From an uncultured Collinsella sp. (GTDB lineage Bacteria > Actinomycetota > Coriobacteriia > Coriobacteriales > Coriobacteriaceae): a stretch of DNA of 58,843 nucleotides. The DNA lies in assembly GCA_934650095.1 (NCBI GenBank), contig CAKUFT010000007.1:1-58843 (forward strand), read 5' to 3'. Below, piece after piece: positions 22,225 through 31,264 of the stretch (its first letter is position 1; each line of letters begins with the position of its first letter). The notes beneath the pieces were generated by a model that made no database searches, had not been told where the DNA came from, and saw only the letters and a program-made list of their open reading frames with translations. The position numbers and the translations under genes are program-made.

Positions 22225-22725
22225 ATGAATAGTGCGGTTACGCTGGTCGACTTCGACCGGTTGCTCAATGGACTCGACCATATCTATTCGGAGTTCTCGC
22301 GCGCCTGCGGTCTTTCGGACTGCGCTTACTGGATGCTCGTCGATACCAGCACGGCGGGCGGCAGTATTGCCGTAAGCCGCCTGACGAGCGAATGGTTCTA
22401 CAGCAAGCAGACCATCAACTCGGCCATTAAAACCTTGACGGCGCGGGACTTTGCAACGTTGGAGTTTGCCGAAGGCAGCCGTAAGAACAAGGTTGTGCGT
22501 TTGACCGAAGCGGGCATGCGGTTTGCCGAGCGTTATGCGCTGCCGGCACTCAAGGCCGAGCAGCGAGCCTTTGGCGCGCTTGAGCCGTGTGAGCAACGCG
22601 AAATCATGCGCCTAATCGGAAAATTTTCCCATGCGCTCGGCGATGAGTGCGATGCCTTTAAGCAGCATATCGCTGCCGAGAGCCAGGCCGAGAATCAAGG
22701 TGAGGGGGAGTCGTGCGACTCTTAA
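22225..22725 (+). CDS. MarR-family transcriptional regulator
   Basis: A 166-residue winged-helix regulator. The DNA-binding part SRLTSEWFYSKQTINSAIKTLTARDFATLEFAEGSRKNKVVRLTEAG matches the MarR helix-turn-helix and wing. The ends are helical dimerization segments. It overlaps the ABC exporter gene that follows by 13 bases, so the two are translationally coupled, and it probably represses the operon until a drug-like ligand binds. Candidate operators overlap its promoter. Confidence 0.9.
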   Translation: MNSAVTLVDFDRLLNGLDHIYSEFSRACGLSDCAYWMLVDTSTAGGSIAVSRLTSEWFYSKQTINSAIKTLTARDFATLEFAEGSRKNKVVRLTEAGMRFAERYALPALKAEQRAFGALEPCEQREIMRLIGKFSHALGDECDAFKQHIAAESQAENQGEGESCDS

Positions 22726-24449
22726 TGAGGTTTATGAAGCCGTATCGCAGGCTTGTCGCGGTGACGTTGTTGGTGCTGCTAATCGACAACGTTGGCACAC
22801 TGCTGGTACCCACGATGTTGGCGAACATGGTCAACACCGGTATCACCACGGGCGATGTCGACTACATTTTGCGCAACGGTCTCTACATGCTTATCGCGAC
22901 CGGCATGGCCAGCGGCGGCGCGGTGTTGGGCTGCTATCTTTCGGCGCGCCTGGCCGCCAACGTGGCCTGCGATATCCGCAATGCCGTCTACGACAAGTCG
23001 CTCGAGCTGTCTGCCAGTGACTTTGAGCGCTTTGGCACGGGCTCGATGATCACGCGCTCGCTTAATGACATCAACGTGATCCAGCAGGCGATTCTGCAGA
23101 CCATTCAGCTGGTGCTACCGGTGCCGTTTTTGGCTGTGGGCGGCGTCGTCTTCGCCTGGCTCATCGATCCCGCCATGGGCACGCTGCTGGGCGTAGTAAT
23201 TGCGATCGTGCTGGTGGCGGCGGTCATTACGGTTGCCAATGCGGCGCCGATCTTTATGCGGCTGCAGGGCTTTATCGATCGCATGAACGTGGTGCTGCGC
23301 GAAAACATCGTGGGCGTGCGCGTCATCCGCGCGTTCAACAAGGAACGCCACGAGGAGCGGCGCCTGGATGAGGTGTTTAGCGATTACGCGGCAAACGCCA
23401 TCAAGGTCAACCACCTGTTTGTGGGTCTCGACAGCTCCAGCTTCTTCTTGATGAACATCGCCGAGGTGGCGGTGCTGTGGGTTGGCGGCAACCGGGTGGG
23501 CGCCCACGCCATGCAGATCGCGAGTATCTCGGCGGTGCTGGAGTACGCGATTCTGATCCTCTTTTTTGTGATGATGGCCCAGATGGTGGTGTTGACGCTG
23601 CCGCGCGCCGCCGCGTGCCTCAACCGCGCACAGCAGGTGCTGGAGATTGAGCCGAGCATCGTGGACGGCGACCGTACACTGGGTGACGGGGTATCTGCCT
23701 CCGAGGGCGATTCGGACGCGGTCGCCGTGTTCGATCATATGTCGTTCCGCTTTGATGATGCCGACGAGGACACGCTGTGCGACCTGAGCTTTGCTTGCCG
23801 CCGCGGCCAGACCACGGCGATCGTGGGTTCGACGGGCTCGGGCAAGTCGACGGTGGCAAAGCTCCTGCTGCGCTTCCACGATGCCACCAGGGGTTCCATT
23901 CGCTTGGATGGCGTCGATCTGCGCGAGCTTTCGCAAGACGAGATTCGCGGGCGTATTGCCTACGTGCCGCAGAAGGCATGGCTGTTCTCGGGCACCGTGG
24001 CGAGCAATCTGCGCTTTGGCAATGAGGATGCGACCGAGGCGGATATGCTGCACGCGCTCGAGATTGCCCAGAGTACCTTCGTGCTCGATCAGCCGCAGGG
24101 GCTCGATACGCCGGTCGCCCAAGGCGGCACGAACTTCTCGGGCGGCCAGCGCCAGCGCCTGGCGATTGCCCGCGCACTCATGAAGCGCGCCGACCTGTAC
24201 ATCTTCGATGACAGTTTTTCGGCCCTGGACTTTAAGACCGACGCGGCGCTGCGCCATGCGCTGCAGGACGAGACATGCGATGCCGCGGTGCTTATCATCG
24301 CGCAGCGCATCTCGACGATTTTGCATGCCGACCAAATCGTCGTGCTCAAGGACGGCGAGGTCGTGGGCCTGGGTACGCACGGCGAGCTTATGGAGACCTG
24401 CGAGGTGTACCGCGCCATCGCGGAGTCGCAGATGAAGGGAGGTGAGTAG
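22713..24449 (+). CDS. ABC exporter subunit 1 (degenerate-site half)
   Basis: A 578-residue half-transporter with an N-terminal six-helix membrane domain and a C-terminal ATPase. Walker A is STGSGKST and the signature is FSGGQRQR. The Walker B end reads IFDDS, with Asp in place of the catalytic Glu. Such a change is typical of one subunit in heterodimeric exporters (TM287/288, BmrCD, LmrCD). The next gene supplies the intact Glu. GTG 22713 has AGGGGGA just before it; ATG 22725 is an alternative. Likely exports drugs, lipids or peptides. Confidence 0.9.
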   Translation: MRLLMRFMKPYRRLVAVTLLVLLIDNVGTLLVPTMLANMVNTGITTGDVDYILRNGLYMLIATGMASGGAVLGCYLSARLAANVACDIRNAVYDKSLELSASDFERFGTGSMITRSLNDINVIQQAILQTIQLVLPVPFLAVGGVVFAWLIDPAMGTLLGVVIAIVLVAAVITVANAAPIFMRLQGFIDRMNVVLRENIVGVRVIRAFNKERHEERRLDEVFSDYAANAIKVNHLFVGLDSSSFFLMNIAEVAVLWVGGNRVGAHAMQIASISAVLEYAILILFFVMMAQMVVLTLPRAAACLNRAQQVLEIEPSIVDGDRTLGDGVSASEGDSDAVAVFDHMSFRFDDADEDTLCDLSFACRRGQTTAIVGSTGSGKSTVAKLLLRFHDATRGSIRLDGVDLRELSQDEIRGRIAYVPQKAWLFSGTVASNLRFGNEDATEADMLHALEIAQSTFVLDQPQGLDTPVAQGGTNFSGGQRQRLAIARALMKRADLYIFDDSFSALDFKTDAALRHALQDETCDAAVLIIAQRISTILHADQIVVLKDGEVVGLGTHGELMETCEVYRAIAESQMKGGE

Positions 24450-24450
24450 C

Positions 24451-26451
24451 ATGACCGAGGAGCTTAAGAAGCAGGGCGGCGTTGATGACGCCGCTGTTGC
24501 AGGGGCAGTCGAGGAGGCGGCCGTGCCCGAGCTGGACGCCTCCGCCAAGGCTGCGGCCGAGCGCGAGGCCCGCCGCCAGGCGCTGTACGAGGAAAACGAG
24601 CGCGCCGAGGACGAGCGTGCCCGCGCCGAGGCGGAGCGCATGCGCGACGTGGACGACGATGACGAGGATGAGACGCCCCGCGACACCTGGGCGACGGTGC
24701 GCCGTCTGTGGGGCGAGGCCGCCGGCGATCATTGGCGCTTCTATATCGTGTTCGCAAGCATCGTGTTCTATGTCATCTTTAACACCGCCGCGCCGGCATA
24801 CAGCGCTCTTGTTATCGATGAGCTGTGGGAGCGCATACAGGTGGCGTTTGCCAACAACACCACCTTCAACATTACCTGGGAGAACTGCGGCAAGACCATC
24901 TTCGTCTACTTTATGATCTGGACGGCCGCCGGCTCGTTCTACGCGCTGCAGAGTTTTTTGATGTCGAGTGTCGCCGAGCGCCTCAACCTGCGTCTGCGTA
25001 ACCGCATCGCGCAAAAGCTCAGCCGCCTGCCGCTTGCCTACTTTGATGCACATCGCCCTGGCGAGGTGGTCAGCCGCGCGACCAACGACTTGGACAAGAT
25101 GTCCGAGAGCATGCAGCGCGGATTGCTGCAGCTGCTGGTGTCGATCGGTACCGTGATGGGCGCCATAATCATGATGTTCGTCTATAGCGTTAAGCTCACG
25201 CTGGTCTTTTTGGGCTTTACGGCAGTGTCGCTGCTGGTGACCAAGGTGGTCTCGGGCCGCACGCATGCGGTGACCAGCGAGCGTCAGGAGTGGGTCTCCA
25301 AGATCACGAGTGCGGTCGAGGAGGGCTATTCGGGTCGTCTGGTCATTCGCGCGTTCAACCGCGAGCGCCAGAGTTCTGCCGAGGTGCACGAGGCCTCGAG
25401 CGAGCTGGCGCGCGTGAGTACCAAGGCCGACTTTATGATCAATGCCGTCGGTCCTGCAGTCCGCTTTATCGGCCGCCTGGCGCAGATCGTGATCGCGCTC
25501 GTGGGCTGCAACATGTTGGTGGCCGGCCAGATGACCGTCGGCGTGTTCCAGGCGTTCTTCCAGTTTATCTACGGGGCGTCTGAGCCCATGACGCAGCTCT
25601 CGTTTACCTTCAACTCGCTGCAGAGTGCGCTGGCGAGCGCGGAGCGCGTGTTCGACCTGCTCGACGAGCCCGAGATGGAGGCCGACCCGCTGCCGGGCGA
25701 GGCCGCCAAGCTGCCGGGTCGCGTGGAGGGCCGCGTTAGTTTTGAGCACGTGCGCTTTGGCTACGCGCCCGACAAGCCGCTTATGCGCGACGTTTCGTTT
25801 ACCGCTGAGCCGGGTCAGAAGATCGCAGTGGTGGGAACCACGGGCGCGGGCAAGACCACGCTCATCAACCTGCTCATGCGCTTTTACGAGATTGACGGTG
25901 GGCGCATCACGCTCGACGGCGTGGACACGAGTCGCATGGACCGCGGCGATCTGCGCCAGCAGTTTGGCATGGTGCTGCAGGATGCGTGGCTGTTCGATGG
26001 CACCATCGCCGAGAACATCGCGTATGGATGTCCCGAAGCGAGTCGCGACGAGATTGTGGCGGCCGCCCGCGCGGCGCAGGTCGACTTCTTTGTGCGCACC
26101 ATGCCGCAGGGCTACGACACGCGCGTGGCGAACGACGCCGAAAGTATCAGCCAGGGCCAGCGTCAGCTGCTGACCATCGCGCGCGTGCTGCTCAACAACC
26201 CGGCGATCCTCATTCTGGACGAGGCGACGTCGAGCGTGGATACGCGCACCGAGCTTGCCATCGGCCGTGCCATGGACGCGCTTATGCGCGGGCGCGCGAG
26301 CTTTGTGATCGCGCATCGCCTGTCGACGATCGTGGACGCCGACCTGATCTTGGTCATGGACCACGGCAACATCATCGAGCAAGGCACGCACAAGGAGCTG
26401 TTGGCCGCAGAGGGCGCCTACGCCGACCTCTACCTGAGCCAGTTCGCATAA
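24451..26451 (+). CDS. ABC exporter subunit 2 (catalytic-site half)
   Basis: A 666-residue half-transporter, partner of the preceding gene. An 85-residue charged Glu/Ala/Arg-rich N-terminal extension, probably coiled coil, precedes the membrane domain. The ATPase has TTGAGKTT, a signature altered to ISQGQRQ and Walker B ILILDEATS with the catalytic Glu intact. The unusual signature plus the partner's altered Walker B together define one functional and one silent ATP site. ATG 24451 follows GGGAGG eight bases upstream and lies 1 base after the previous stop. Confidence 0.9.
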   Translation: MTEELKKQGGVDDAAVAGAVEEAAVPELDASAKAAAEREARRQALYEENERAEDERARAEAERMRDVDDDDEDETPRDTWATVRRLWGEAAGDHWRFYIVFASIVFYVIFNTAAPAYSALVIDELWERIQVAFANNTTFNITWENCGKTIFVYFMIWTAAGSFYALQSFLMSSVAERLNLRLRNRIAQKLSRLPLAYFDAHRPGEVVSRATNDLDKMSESMQRGLLQLLVSIGTVMGAIIMMFVYSVKLTLVFLGFTAVSLLVTKVVSGRTHAVTSERQEWVSKITSAVEEGYSGRLVIRAFNRERQSSAEVHEASSELARVSTKADFMINAVGPAVRFIGRLAQIVIALVGCNMLVAGQMTVGVFQAFFQFIYGASEPMTQLSFTFNSLQSALASAERVFDLLDEPEMEADPLPGEAAKLPGRVEGRVSFEHVRFGYAPDKPLMRDVSFTAEPGQKIAVVGTTGAGKTTLINLLMRFYEIDGGRITLDGVDTSRMDRGDLRQQFGMVLQDAWLFDGTIAENIAYGCPEASRDEIVAAARAAQVDFFVRTMPQGYDTRVANDAESISQGQRQLLTIARVLLNNPAILILDEATSSVDTRTELAIGRAMDALMRGRASFVIAHRLSTIVDADLILVMDHGNIIEQGTHKELLAAEGAYADLYLSQFA

Positions 26452-26489
26452 GGTGACAAAGGGGCCGTCCCGCATGTCACATCGAAAAG

Positions 26490-26526
26490 AAGGCGCGCCG
26501 GGGATGGATTCCCTGGCGCGCCTTTT
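26490..26526. terminator. bidirectional terminator
   Basis: AAGGCGCGCC and GGCGCGCCTT arms (with inner GGGA/TCCC pairing) between the ABC operon and the convergent cysE, followed by TTTT on the plus side. Confidence 0.87.
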
Positions 26527-26562
26527 GCGTTGATGCGGATGATGCTTGCGCTGCTTACGTCC

Positions 26563-27267
26563 CTAGCGCTCGTCCACGAGCTTGGCGATGAGGGCCTTGA
26601 GTTCGGCCACTTCTTGCTCGAGCTCTTTGACGCGGCGGGCGTTCTCGGTGATGCCCTGGCGGTTGAGGGCGCTTTGCTCGGCGGCGTCGTCGGGCATGTA
26701 CTCGCGATGCTGCTTGGCATCGAAGTTCTCCTCGAACACGCGGCAGCCGTTACGCTTGATAATGCGCCCGGGCACGCCCACGACGGTGCAGTTGTCGGGT
26801 ACGTCCTTGACGACGACCGAGTTGCCGCCGATCTTGACGTTATTGCCAATGCGGATGTTGCCGAGCACTTTGGCACCCGTGCCTACGGTGACGTTGTTGC
26901 CCAGGGTGGGGTGGCGCTTGCCAGTCTCGTTGCCGGTGCCGCCGAGCGTGACGCCCTGGTAGAGGACGCAGTTGTCACCCACGATGGTAGTTTCGCCAAT
27001 GACGACCCCCATGGCGTGGTCGATAAAGAAGTGCTTGCCGATTTGCGCGGCGGGGTGAATCTCGACGCCGGTGATATGGCGGGTGAGCTGCGAGAGCACG
27101 CGGGCGAGTGAGCGATGGCCGTGCTCCCAGAGCCAGTGCTCGGGCACATGGTTCCACTTGGCGTGCAGGCCGGGATAAGACAAAAAGATGACCAGGGCAT
27201 TTTGCGCAGCGGGGTCCTGCGCCTGGACAGTCTTGATGTCCTCGCGAATGGTATTGATAAAGCTCAC
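26563..27267 (-). CDS. cysE: serine O-acetyltransferase
   Basis: A 234-residue acyltransferase that makes O-acetylserine for cysteine synthesis. The left-handed beta-helix hexapeptides run from [33 protein letters not shown] through [23 protein letters not shown] and H of IDHAMG and the H of KRHPTLG are the catalytic residues. The N-terminal helical part is short, as in the EpsC/CysE type of Gram-positive bacteria, and the C-terminal 50 residues form a coiled coil ([17 protein letters not shown]). Start is GTG 27267, with AAGGGAGGG at the right distance; an ATG 25 codons upstream lacks this. Confidence 0.94.
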   Translation of the reverse strand: MSFINTIREDIKTVQAQDPAAQNALVIFLSYPGLHAKWNHVPEHWLWEHGHRSLARVLSQLTRHITGVEIHPAAQIGKHFFIDHAMGVVIGETTIVGDNCVLYQGVTLGGTGNETGKRHPTLGNNVTVGTGAKVLGNIRIGNNVKIGGNSVVVKDVPDNCTVVGVPGRIIKRNGCRVFEENFDAKQHREYMPDDAAEQSALNRQGITENARRVKELEQEVAELKALIAKLVDER

Positions 27268-27491
27268 CGGCCGCCCTCCCTTAGCGCCGCGACAATGCAA
27301 TTCAATAAAGTATAGCGATTCGCTAGGGATTAGGAAGGGCAATCTTGCGCGGCTTTACGTGACAGATGTCAGTTATGCAAACTTGCTGGGAATGAAGTCG
27401 CACTTTTGTGGGATTACGCCCGCGTCCGCGCCATAACCGTATACTGGTCAACTTGGACGTATCCGCGCCCACAACTGAGAGGTTTTACTTC

Positions 27492-28139
27492 ATGGGTTTC
27501 ATCAATTTTATCGCCGAGCTGCTTAAGGATCCGCGCACCGCGATCGCCAGCTGGATCGCTGCCGGCCCGCTTATGGCCTATGGCTGCGTGTTCCTGATTA
27601 TCTTTATCGAGACGGGCGTCGTGTTCTTCCCGTTCCTCCCCGGCGACTCGCTGCTGTTCGCCTCGGGTTTCTTCGCCCACAACGGCGGCTTTAACATTGT
27701 GGCGCTTCTGGCCACCGCATGGGCCGCTGCCATTTTGGGCGATCAGTGCAACTTTATGATCGGCCATTTCTTTGGCAAAAAGATCATTGCCTCGGGCAAG
27801 GTCAAGGCCATGACGCCCGAGCGCATCAAAAAGTCCGAGGACTTCTTGGACAAGTGGGGCCACCTGGCCATCTTCCTGGGCCGCTTCTTTCCGTTTATCC
27901 GCACCTTTGTGCCCTTCATCGCTGGCATGGGCGGCATGCACTGGCGCAACTTTGTCATCTTTAACGTGCTGGGCGGCATTACCTGGTCGACGGTCTTTAC
28001 GCTGCTGGGCTACTTCTTTGGCGGCATTCCCTTTGTGCAGGAGCACTTTGAGCTGCTAATCGTTGGCATCGTTGCCGTGTCGATCATTCCGACTGTGGTC
28101 GGCCTGGTCAAGTCCAAGCTCGGGAAGAAGAACGCGTAG
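27492..28139 (+). CDS. DedA/SNARE-associated family membrane protein
   Basis: A 215-residue inner-membrane protein of the DedA (VTT) family. FFPFLPGDSLLF, GDQCNFMIGHFFGKK, GRFFPFIRTFVPFIAGMGGM and the conserved Gly/Arg residues are all in place. Members act as lipid (undecaprenyl phosphate or phosphatidylethanolamine) flippases or affect proton homeostasis. ATG 27492 follows GAGAGG; an upstream in-frame start is not supported. A terminator follows at 28168. Confidence 0.93.
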   Translation: MGFINFIAELLKDPRTAIASWIAAGPLMAYGCVFLIIFIETGVVFFPFLPGDSLLFASGFFAHNGGFNIVALLATAWAAAILGDQCNFMIGHFFGKKIIASGKVKAMTPERIKKSEDFLDKWGHLAIFLGRFFPFIRTFVPFIAGMGGMHWRNFVIFNVLGGITWSTVFTLLGYFFGGIPFVQEHFELLIVGIVAVSIIPTVVGLVKSKLGKKNA

Positions 28140-28167
28140 TCCGCGACTACTTTCGAGCATTGATTCA

Positions 28168-28203
28168 AAGGCCCGTCACCCATTGCGGTGGCGGGTCTTT
28201 TTA
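28168..28203 (+). terminator. intrinsic terminator after the DedA gene
   Basis: GCCCGTCACC / GGTGGCGGGT stem with TTTTTAT. Confidence 0.88.
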
Positions 28204-28224
28204 TATCTGTTGCAAATGAAAATA

Positions 28225-28276
28225 CTTTACTTAGTTAAAGAAAAGCGTTTTATCTGGAGCATACGGGGAGTACAAT
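28225..28276 (+). promoter_or_regulatory. candidate ilvE promoter with upstream palindrome
   Basis: CTTTACTTAGTTAAAG (28225-28240) is an imperfect palindrome resembling the site at 3987-4006. TACAAT at 28271-28276 is a plausible -10 box; the -35 match (TTTATC) is weak. A start of transcription near 28283 would make the leader begin almost at the ATG of the small frame below. Confidence 0.4.
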
Positions 28277-28283
28277 CTCCTGC

Positions 28284-28433
28284 ATGCGAATCGACGTGCC
28301 ATCGGCATCGATGCCGCCCGTGTGTCCCGTCCGGCTCTACGCTCCGGACATGCGACGTTGCGACGCGGCCGGCTTCGGTCCTTGCGTACGGGTTCGCGAG
28401 TATGCAACTGTGTATGTAAGGAGCGACACATGA
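28284..28433 (+). CDS. possible leader ORF upstream of ilvE (49 aa)
   Basis: An ATG-started frame of 49 codons whose TGA overlaps the ilvE ATG (ATGA). Its start lies where transcription from the TACAAT box would begin, so it could be leaderless. It has seven valines but no run of branched-chain codons, and a cysteine/arginine-rich middle. It may be a coupling or attenuation peptide, or simply chance; I found no other support. Confidence 0.2.
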   Translation: MRIDVPSASMPPVCPVRLYAPDMRRCDAAGFGPCVRVREYATVYVRSDT

Positions 28434-29482
28434 CTGTCGAGAAGAAGGATATCGATTGGGGTAGCCTCGGCTTTGGCTACATGAAGACCGATTACAGCTA
28501 CGAGGCTCATTGGAAGGACGGCGAGTGGGACGAGGGTGGCCTGACCACCGATCACACCATGCACGTTTCTGAGTGCGGCGGCATCTTCCATTACTGTCAG
28601 GAGGTCTTCGAGGGCCTGAAGGCTTACACCGCCGAGGACGGCAGCATCGTTTGCTTCCGCCCCGACATGAACGCCGAGCGTATGTATAACTCCGCCCAGC
28701 GCCTCGAGATGCCCCCGTTCCCCAAGGACAAGTTTGTCGAGGCCGTCAAGCAGGTCGTTTCTGCCAACGCCGCATGGGTTCCGCCCTTCGGCTCTGGCGC
28801 GACCCTGTATGTGCGTCCGTTTATGATCGGCTCCGGTGACGTGATCGGCGTGGCTCCCGCTCCTGAGTACACGTTCCGCATTCTCGTGACCCCGGTCGGT
28901 CCGTACTTTAAGGGTGGCCTCAAGCCCGTCAAGCTGCGCGTTTCCGAGTATGACCGCGCCGCACCGCACGGCACCGGCAACATCAAGGCCGGCCTCAACT
29001 ACGCCATGTCCCTCAAGCCCACGATGGAGGCTCACCGCGAGGGCTATGCCGAGAACCTGTATCTCGACTCCGAGTCCCGCACCTATGTTGAGGAGACCGG
29101 TGGCGCCAACGTCCTGTTCGTGAAGGAGGACGGCACCCTCGTCGTTCCGCAGTCGCACACCGACTCCATCCTGCCCTCCATCACCCGTCGTTCGCTCGTT
29201 CAGGTCGCCGAGGACCTGGGCATGACCGTCGACCAGCGTCCCGTCGAGTGGGCCGAGGTCAAGGCCGGCACCTTCGTTGAGTGCGGCCTGTGCGGCACCG
29301 CCGCCGTCATCTCTCCGGTCGGCGAGATCGACAACAAGGTCTATGGCGCCGACGAGACCGTGACCTTCCCGGCTGGCTACACCGAGATCGGCCCCGTGAT
29401 GAAGAAGCTCCGCGAGACCCTGACCGGCATCCAGTCTGGTGCCGTTGAGGATAAGCACAACTGGGTTTACACCGTCGCGTAA
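28430..29482 (+). CDS. ilvE: branched-chain amino-acid aminotransferase
   Basis: A 350-residue fold-type IV aminotransferase for the last step of valine, leucine and isoleucine synthesis (or the first of breakdown). WKDGEWDEGG, SECGGIFHYCQEVFEGLKAY, PDMNAERM and the PLP-lysine region GTGNIKAGLNYAMSL are diagnostic. The C-terminal YVEETGGANVLFV and CGLCGTAAVISPVGEI complete the class II branched-chain type. ATG 28430 follows AAGGAG. A possible leader frame overlaps its start. Confidence 0.96.
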   Translation: MTVEKKDIDWGSLGFGYMKTDYSYEAHWKDGEWDEGGLTTDHTMHVSECGGIFHYCQEVFEGLKAYTAEDGSIVCFRPDMNAERMYNSAQRLEMPPFPKDKFVEAVKQVVSANAAWVPPFGSGATLYVRPFMIGSGDVIGVAPAPEYTFRILVTPVGPYFKGGLKPVKLRVSEYDRAAPHGTGNIKAGLNYAMSLKPTMEAHREGYAENLYLDSESRTYVEETGGANVLFVKEDGTLVVPQSHTDSILPSITRRSLVQVAEDLGMTVDQRPVEWAEVKAGTFVECGLCGTAAVISPVGEIDNKVYGADETVTFPAGYTEIGPVMKKLRETLTGIQSGAVEDKHNWVYTVA

Positions 29483-29498
29483 CCCGTCTTACCTGTCC

Positions 29499-29623
29499 GG
29501 GCGGGGAGCAAGTTCCCTCCCGGCGCGTCCTCGGACATGCAAGAAGCCCTCGCTGCGCACTTCGTGCGGCGAGGGCTTCTTGCGTCCTGCGGAGTGCGCC
29601 GGGAGGGAACTTGCTCCCCGCCC
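29499..29623 (+). repeat. long hairpin element, 28-bp perfect arms (LH3), also likely the ilvE terminator
   Basis: Arms 29499-29526 and 29596-29623 are perfectly complementary (GGGCGGGGAGCAAGTTCCCT and eight more bases). Inside lies a second hairpin with GCAAGAAGCCCTCGC / GCGAGGGCTTCTTGC arms, 15 bp perfect. The outer arm contains AAGTTCCCT as in the element at 58741. Confidence 0.93.
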
Positions 29624-29675
29624 TGCGGGAACGGCGTTGTTACAACAGGCAATATTAATCTGATAAAAAGATGGT

Positions 29676-29703
29676 GCGCGGCCTTTTGGCCGCGCTTTTT
29701 ATA
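29676..29703 (+). terminator. intrinsic terminator
   Basis: GCGCGGCC-TTTT-GGCCGCGC then TTTTTATA. Confidence 0.88.
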
Positions 29704-29707
29704 AAGA

Positions 29708-29737
29708 AGGGGTCCAGAGCGATTGCCCTGGACCCCT
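29708..29737 (-). terminator. intrinsic terminator of lemA
   Basis: AGGGGTCCAG / CTGGACCCCT, 10-bp stem; on the minus strand it is followed by TTCTTTAT and lies 39 bases after the lemA stop. Confidence 0.8.
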
Positions 29738-29775
29738 AAAGGATTAATGTGCTGGCGGAAGCTCGGCCGTGTTTA

Positions 29776-30327
29776 CTAGAACTTGACGGTCGGTGCCTGG
29801 CGGGCGGCCTCGGCGGCCTCGAAGCCCTGGCGCTCCTTAAACTGGAAGATGCCGGCAAAGATGACAGCCGGGAACGTCTGAATGGCGTTGTTGTAGCTGA
29901 GCACGCAATCGTTGTAGCTCTGGCGTGCATAGCTAATCTTGTTCTCGGTATCCTCGAGCGACGCCTGGAGCTGCGTAAAGTTGGTGTTTGCCTTAAGGTC
30001 GGGGTAGGACTCGGCAACGGCGAAGAGCTGGCGCAGGGCACCGGTCAGCACGTTGTCGGCTTCCATCTTGGCCTCGGGCGTGGTCGCCTTGACGGCGGTG
30101 TTGCGCGCGCTGATTACGGCGGAGAGCGTCTCCTGCTCGTGTTTGGCGTAGCCCTTGACGGTCTCGACCAGGTTGGGGATCAGGTCGTTGCGACGCTGCA
30201 GCTGCGTGTCGATGTTCTGCCACGCGTTGTCGATGCGGTTGCGCTTGGTGACCATGTTGTTGTAGATGCCGGCGATGGCGCAGACAATCGCAATGACAAC
30301 AACGATGCCGATGATGACGGTAATCAT
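29776..30327 (-). CDS. lemA: LemA family protein
   Basis: A 183-residue protein with one N-terminal membrane helix (about 3-22, IIGIVVVIAIVCAIAGIYN) and an extracytoplasmic four-helix bundle. NRIDNAWQNIDTQLQRRNDLIPNLVETVKGYAKHE is the LemA signature. The function of LemA is not known; it is often next to HtpX-type or TPM-domain genes, which are absent here. The gene stands alone with its own terminator. Confidence 0.93.
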   Translation of the reverse strand: MITVIIGIVVVIAIVCAIAGIYNNMVTKRNRIDNAWQNIDTQLQRRNDLIPNLVETVKGYAKHEQETLSAVISARNTAVKATTPEAKMEADNVLTGALRQLFAVAESYPDLKANTNFTQLQASLEDTENKISYARQSYNDCVLSYNNAIQTFPAVIFAGIFQFKERQGFEAAEAARQAPTVKF

Positions 30328-30529
30328 GATGTCTCCGTTTCGAATGGCCGCGGCGGCATGCGCCAGCTGCCGTTGGTATAACGCTACTAGTATACCCGCA
30401 ACGTTTTGCCGTGCCGAACTTTCCGGTAAGCGTTATGTTTTCGGTAAGGTCGACCGCTCAGCGAGGGGCGGGGTACAGGTGTAAGATATGCGACAGATTA
30501 ACGAAAGCTGTCTTTGCCCTGAGGATGCG

Positions 30530-31120
30530 ATGCAGATGGACCTGCGCATTAAGAAAACCTATCGTGCCTTGTTCGATGCCTTTACCGAGCTCCTCGAAGA
30601 GCATCGTTTTGAAGACCTTACGGTTGCCATGCTGTGCGAGCGTGCCATGATCCGCCGCACGACGTTCTACAAGCACTTTCGCGATAAGAACGATTACTTT
30701 GCCTTTTATGTCGATGAGCTTATGTCGGGGCTGCCGCAAAAGCGGACCGGTAAGGGGAGCGCGGTGTCGGCCGACGACGTACGCGTGCTTCGCCATGAGG
30801 TATTTGCCGACGCCATGGACATGATTCTGGCGCATGAGCAGCTCATGGATAACATCCTGGAGAGCAGCATGTCGGGCATGCTGACCAGCATGATTTGCGA
30901 CCGCATTGCCCACTCCATTCGCGAGCGCGTGATGAGCACGCTTGACGAGGGCGCCTTGGCCCCCGTATCGCTCGAGACGACATCGGAGTTTATCGCCGGC
31001 GGCATTATTCGACTGTTCACAAAGTGGTGGGAATCGGGTCACGATCTTGAGAGTCGACCCGAGATTGCCGACGTGGTCGATGCGCTGTTTGAGCGGACCA
31101 TGACGCCGGTGCATCACTAA
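30530..31120 (+). CDS. TetR/AcrR-family transcriptional regulator
   Basis: A 196-residue TetR-type regulator. RIKKTYRALFDAFTELLEEHRFEDLTVAMLCERAMIRRTTFYKHFRDKNDYF is the N-terminal helix-turn-helix; the C-terminal helical domain is of the DhaS/YfiR-like type without an obvious ligand signature. ATG 30530 follows GAGG; an in-frame ATG at 30488 is less supported. No divergent partner is present (lemA is 160 bases upstream on the other strand), so the regulon is unknown. Confidence 0.88.
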   Translation: MQMDLRIKKTYRALFDAFTELLEEHRFEDLTVAMLCERAMIRRTTFYKHFRDKNDYFAFYVDELMSGLPQKRTGKGSAVSADDVRVLRHEVFADAMDMILAHEQLMDNILESSMSGMLTSMICDRIAHSIRERVMSTLDEGALAPVSLETTSEFIAGGIIRLFTKWWESGHDLESRPEIADVVDALFERTMTPVHH

Positions 31121-31123
31121 GAG

Positions 31124-31213
31124 TGGCGGAGAGAGGGGGATTCGAACCCCCGGAACGCTCTCGCGCTCAACGGTTTTCAAGACCGCCGCATTCAACCGCT
31201 CTGCCATCTCTCC
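31124..31213 (-). tRNA. tRNA-Ser(UGA)
   Basis: Read on the minus strand: acceptor GGAGAGA / TCTCTCC, discriminator G, encoded CCA; D-arm GCAGAGCGGTTGAATGC; anticodon loop CTTGAAA with anticodon TGA; long variable arm as in class II tRNAs (GAGCGCGAGAGCGTTC); T-arm GGGGGTTCGAATCCCCC. It lies between the TetR gene and the TadA-kinase fusion, on the opposite strand. Confidence 0.97.
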
Positions 31214-31264
31214 ATGAGTCGTAATGATAGCATCGTTTTGAATTTGCAACAGGGAAGGCGAACG

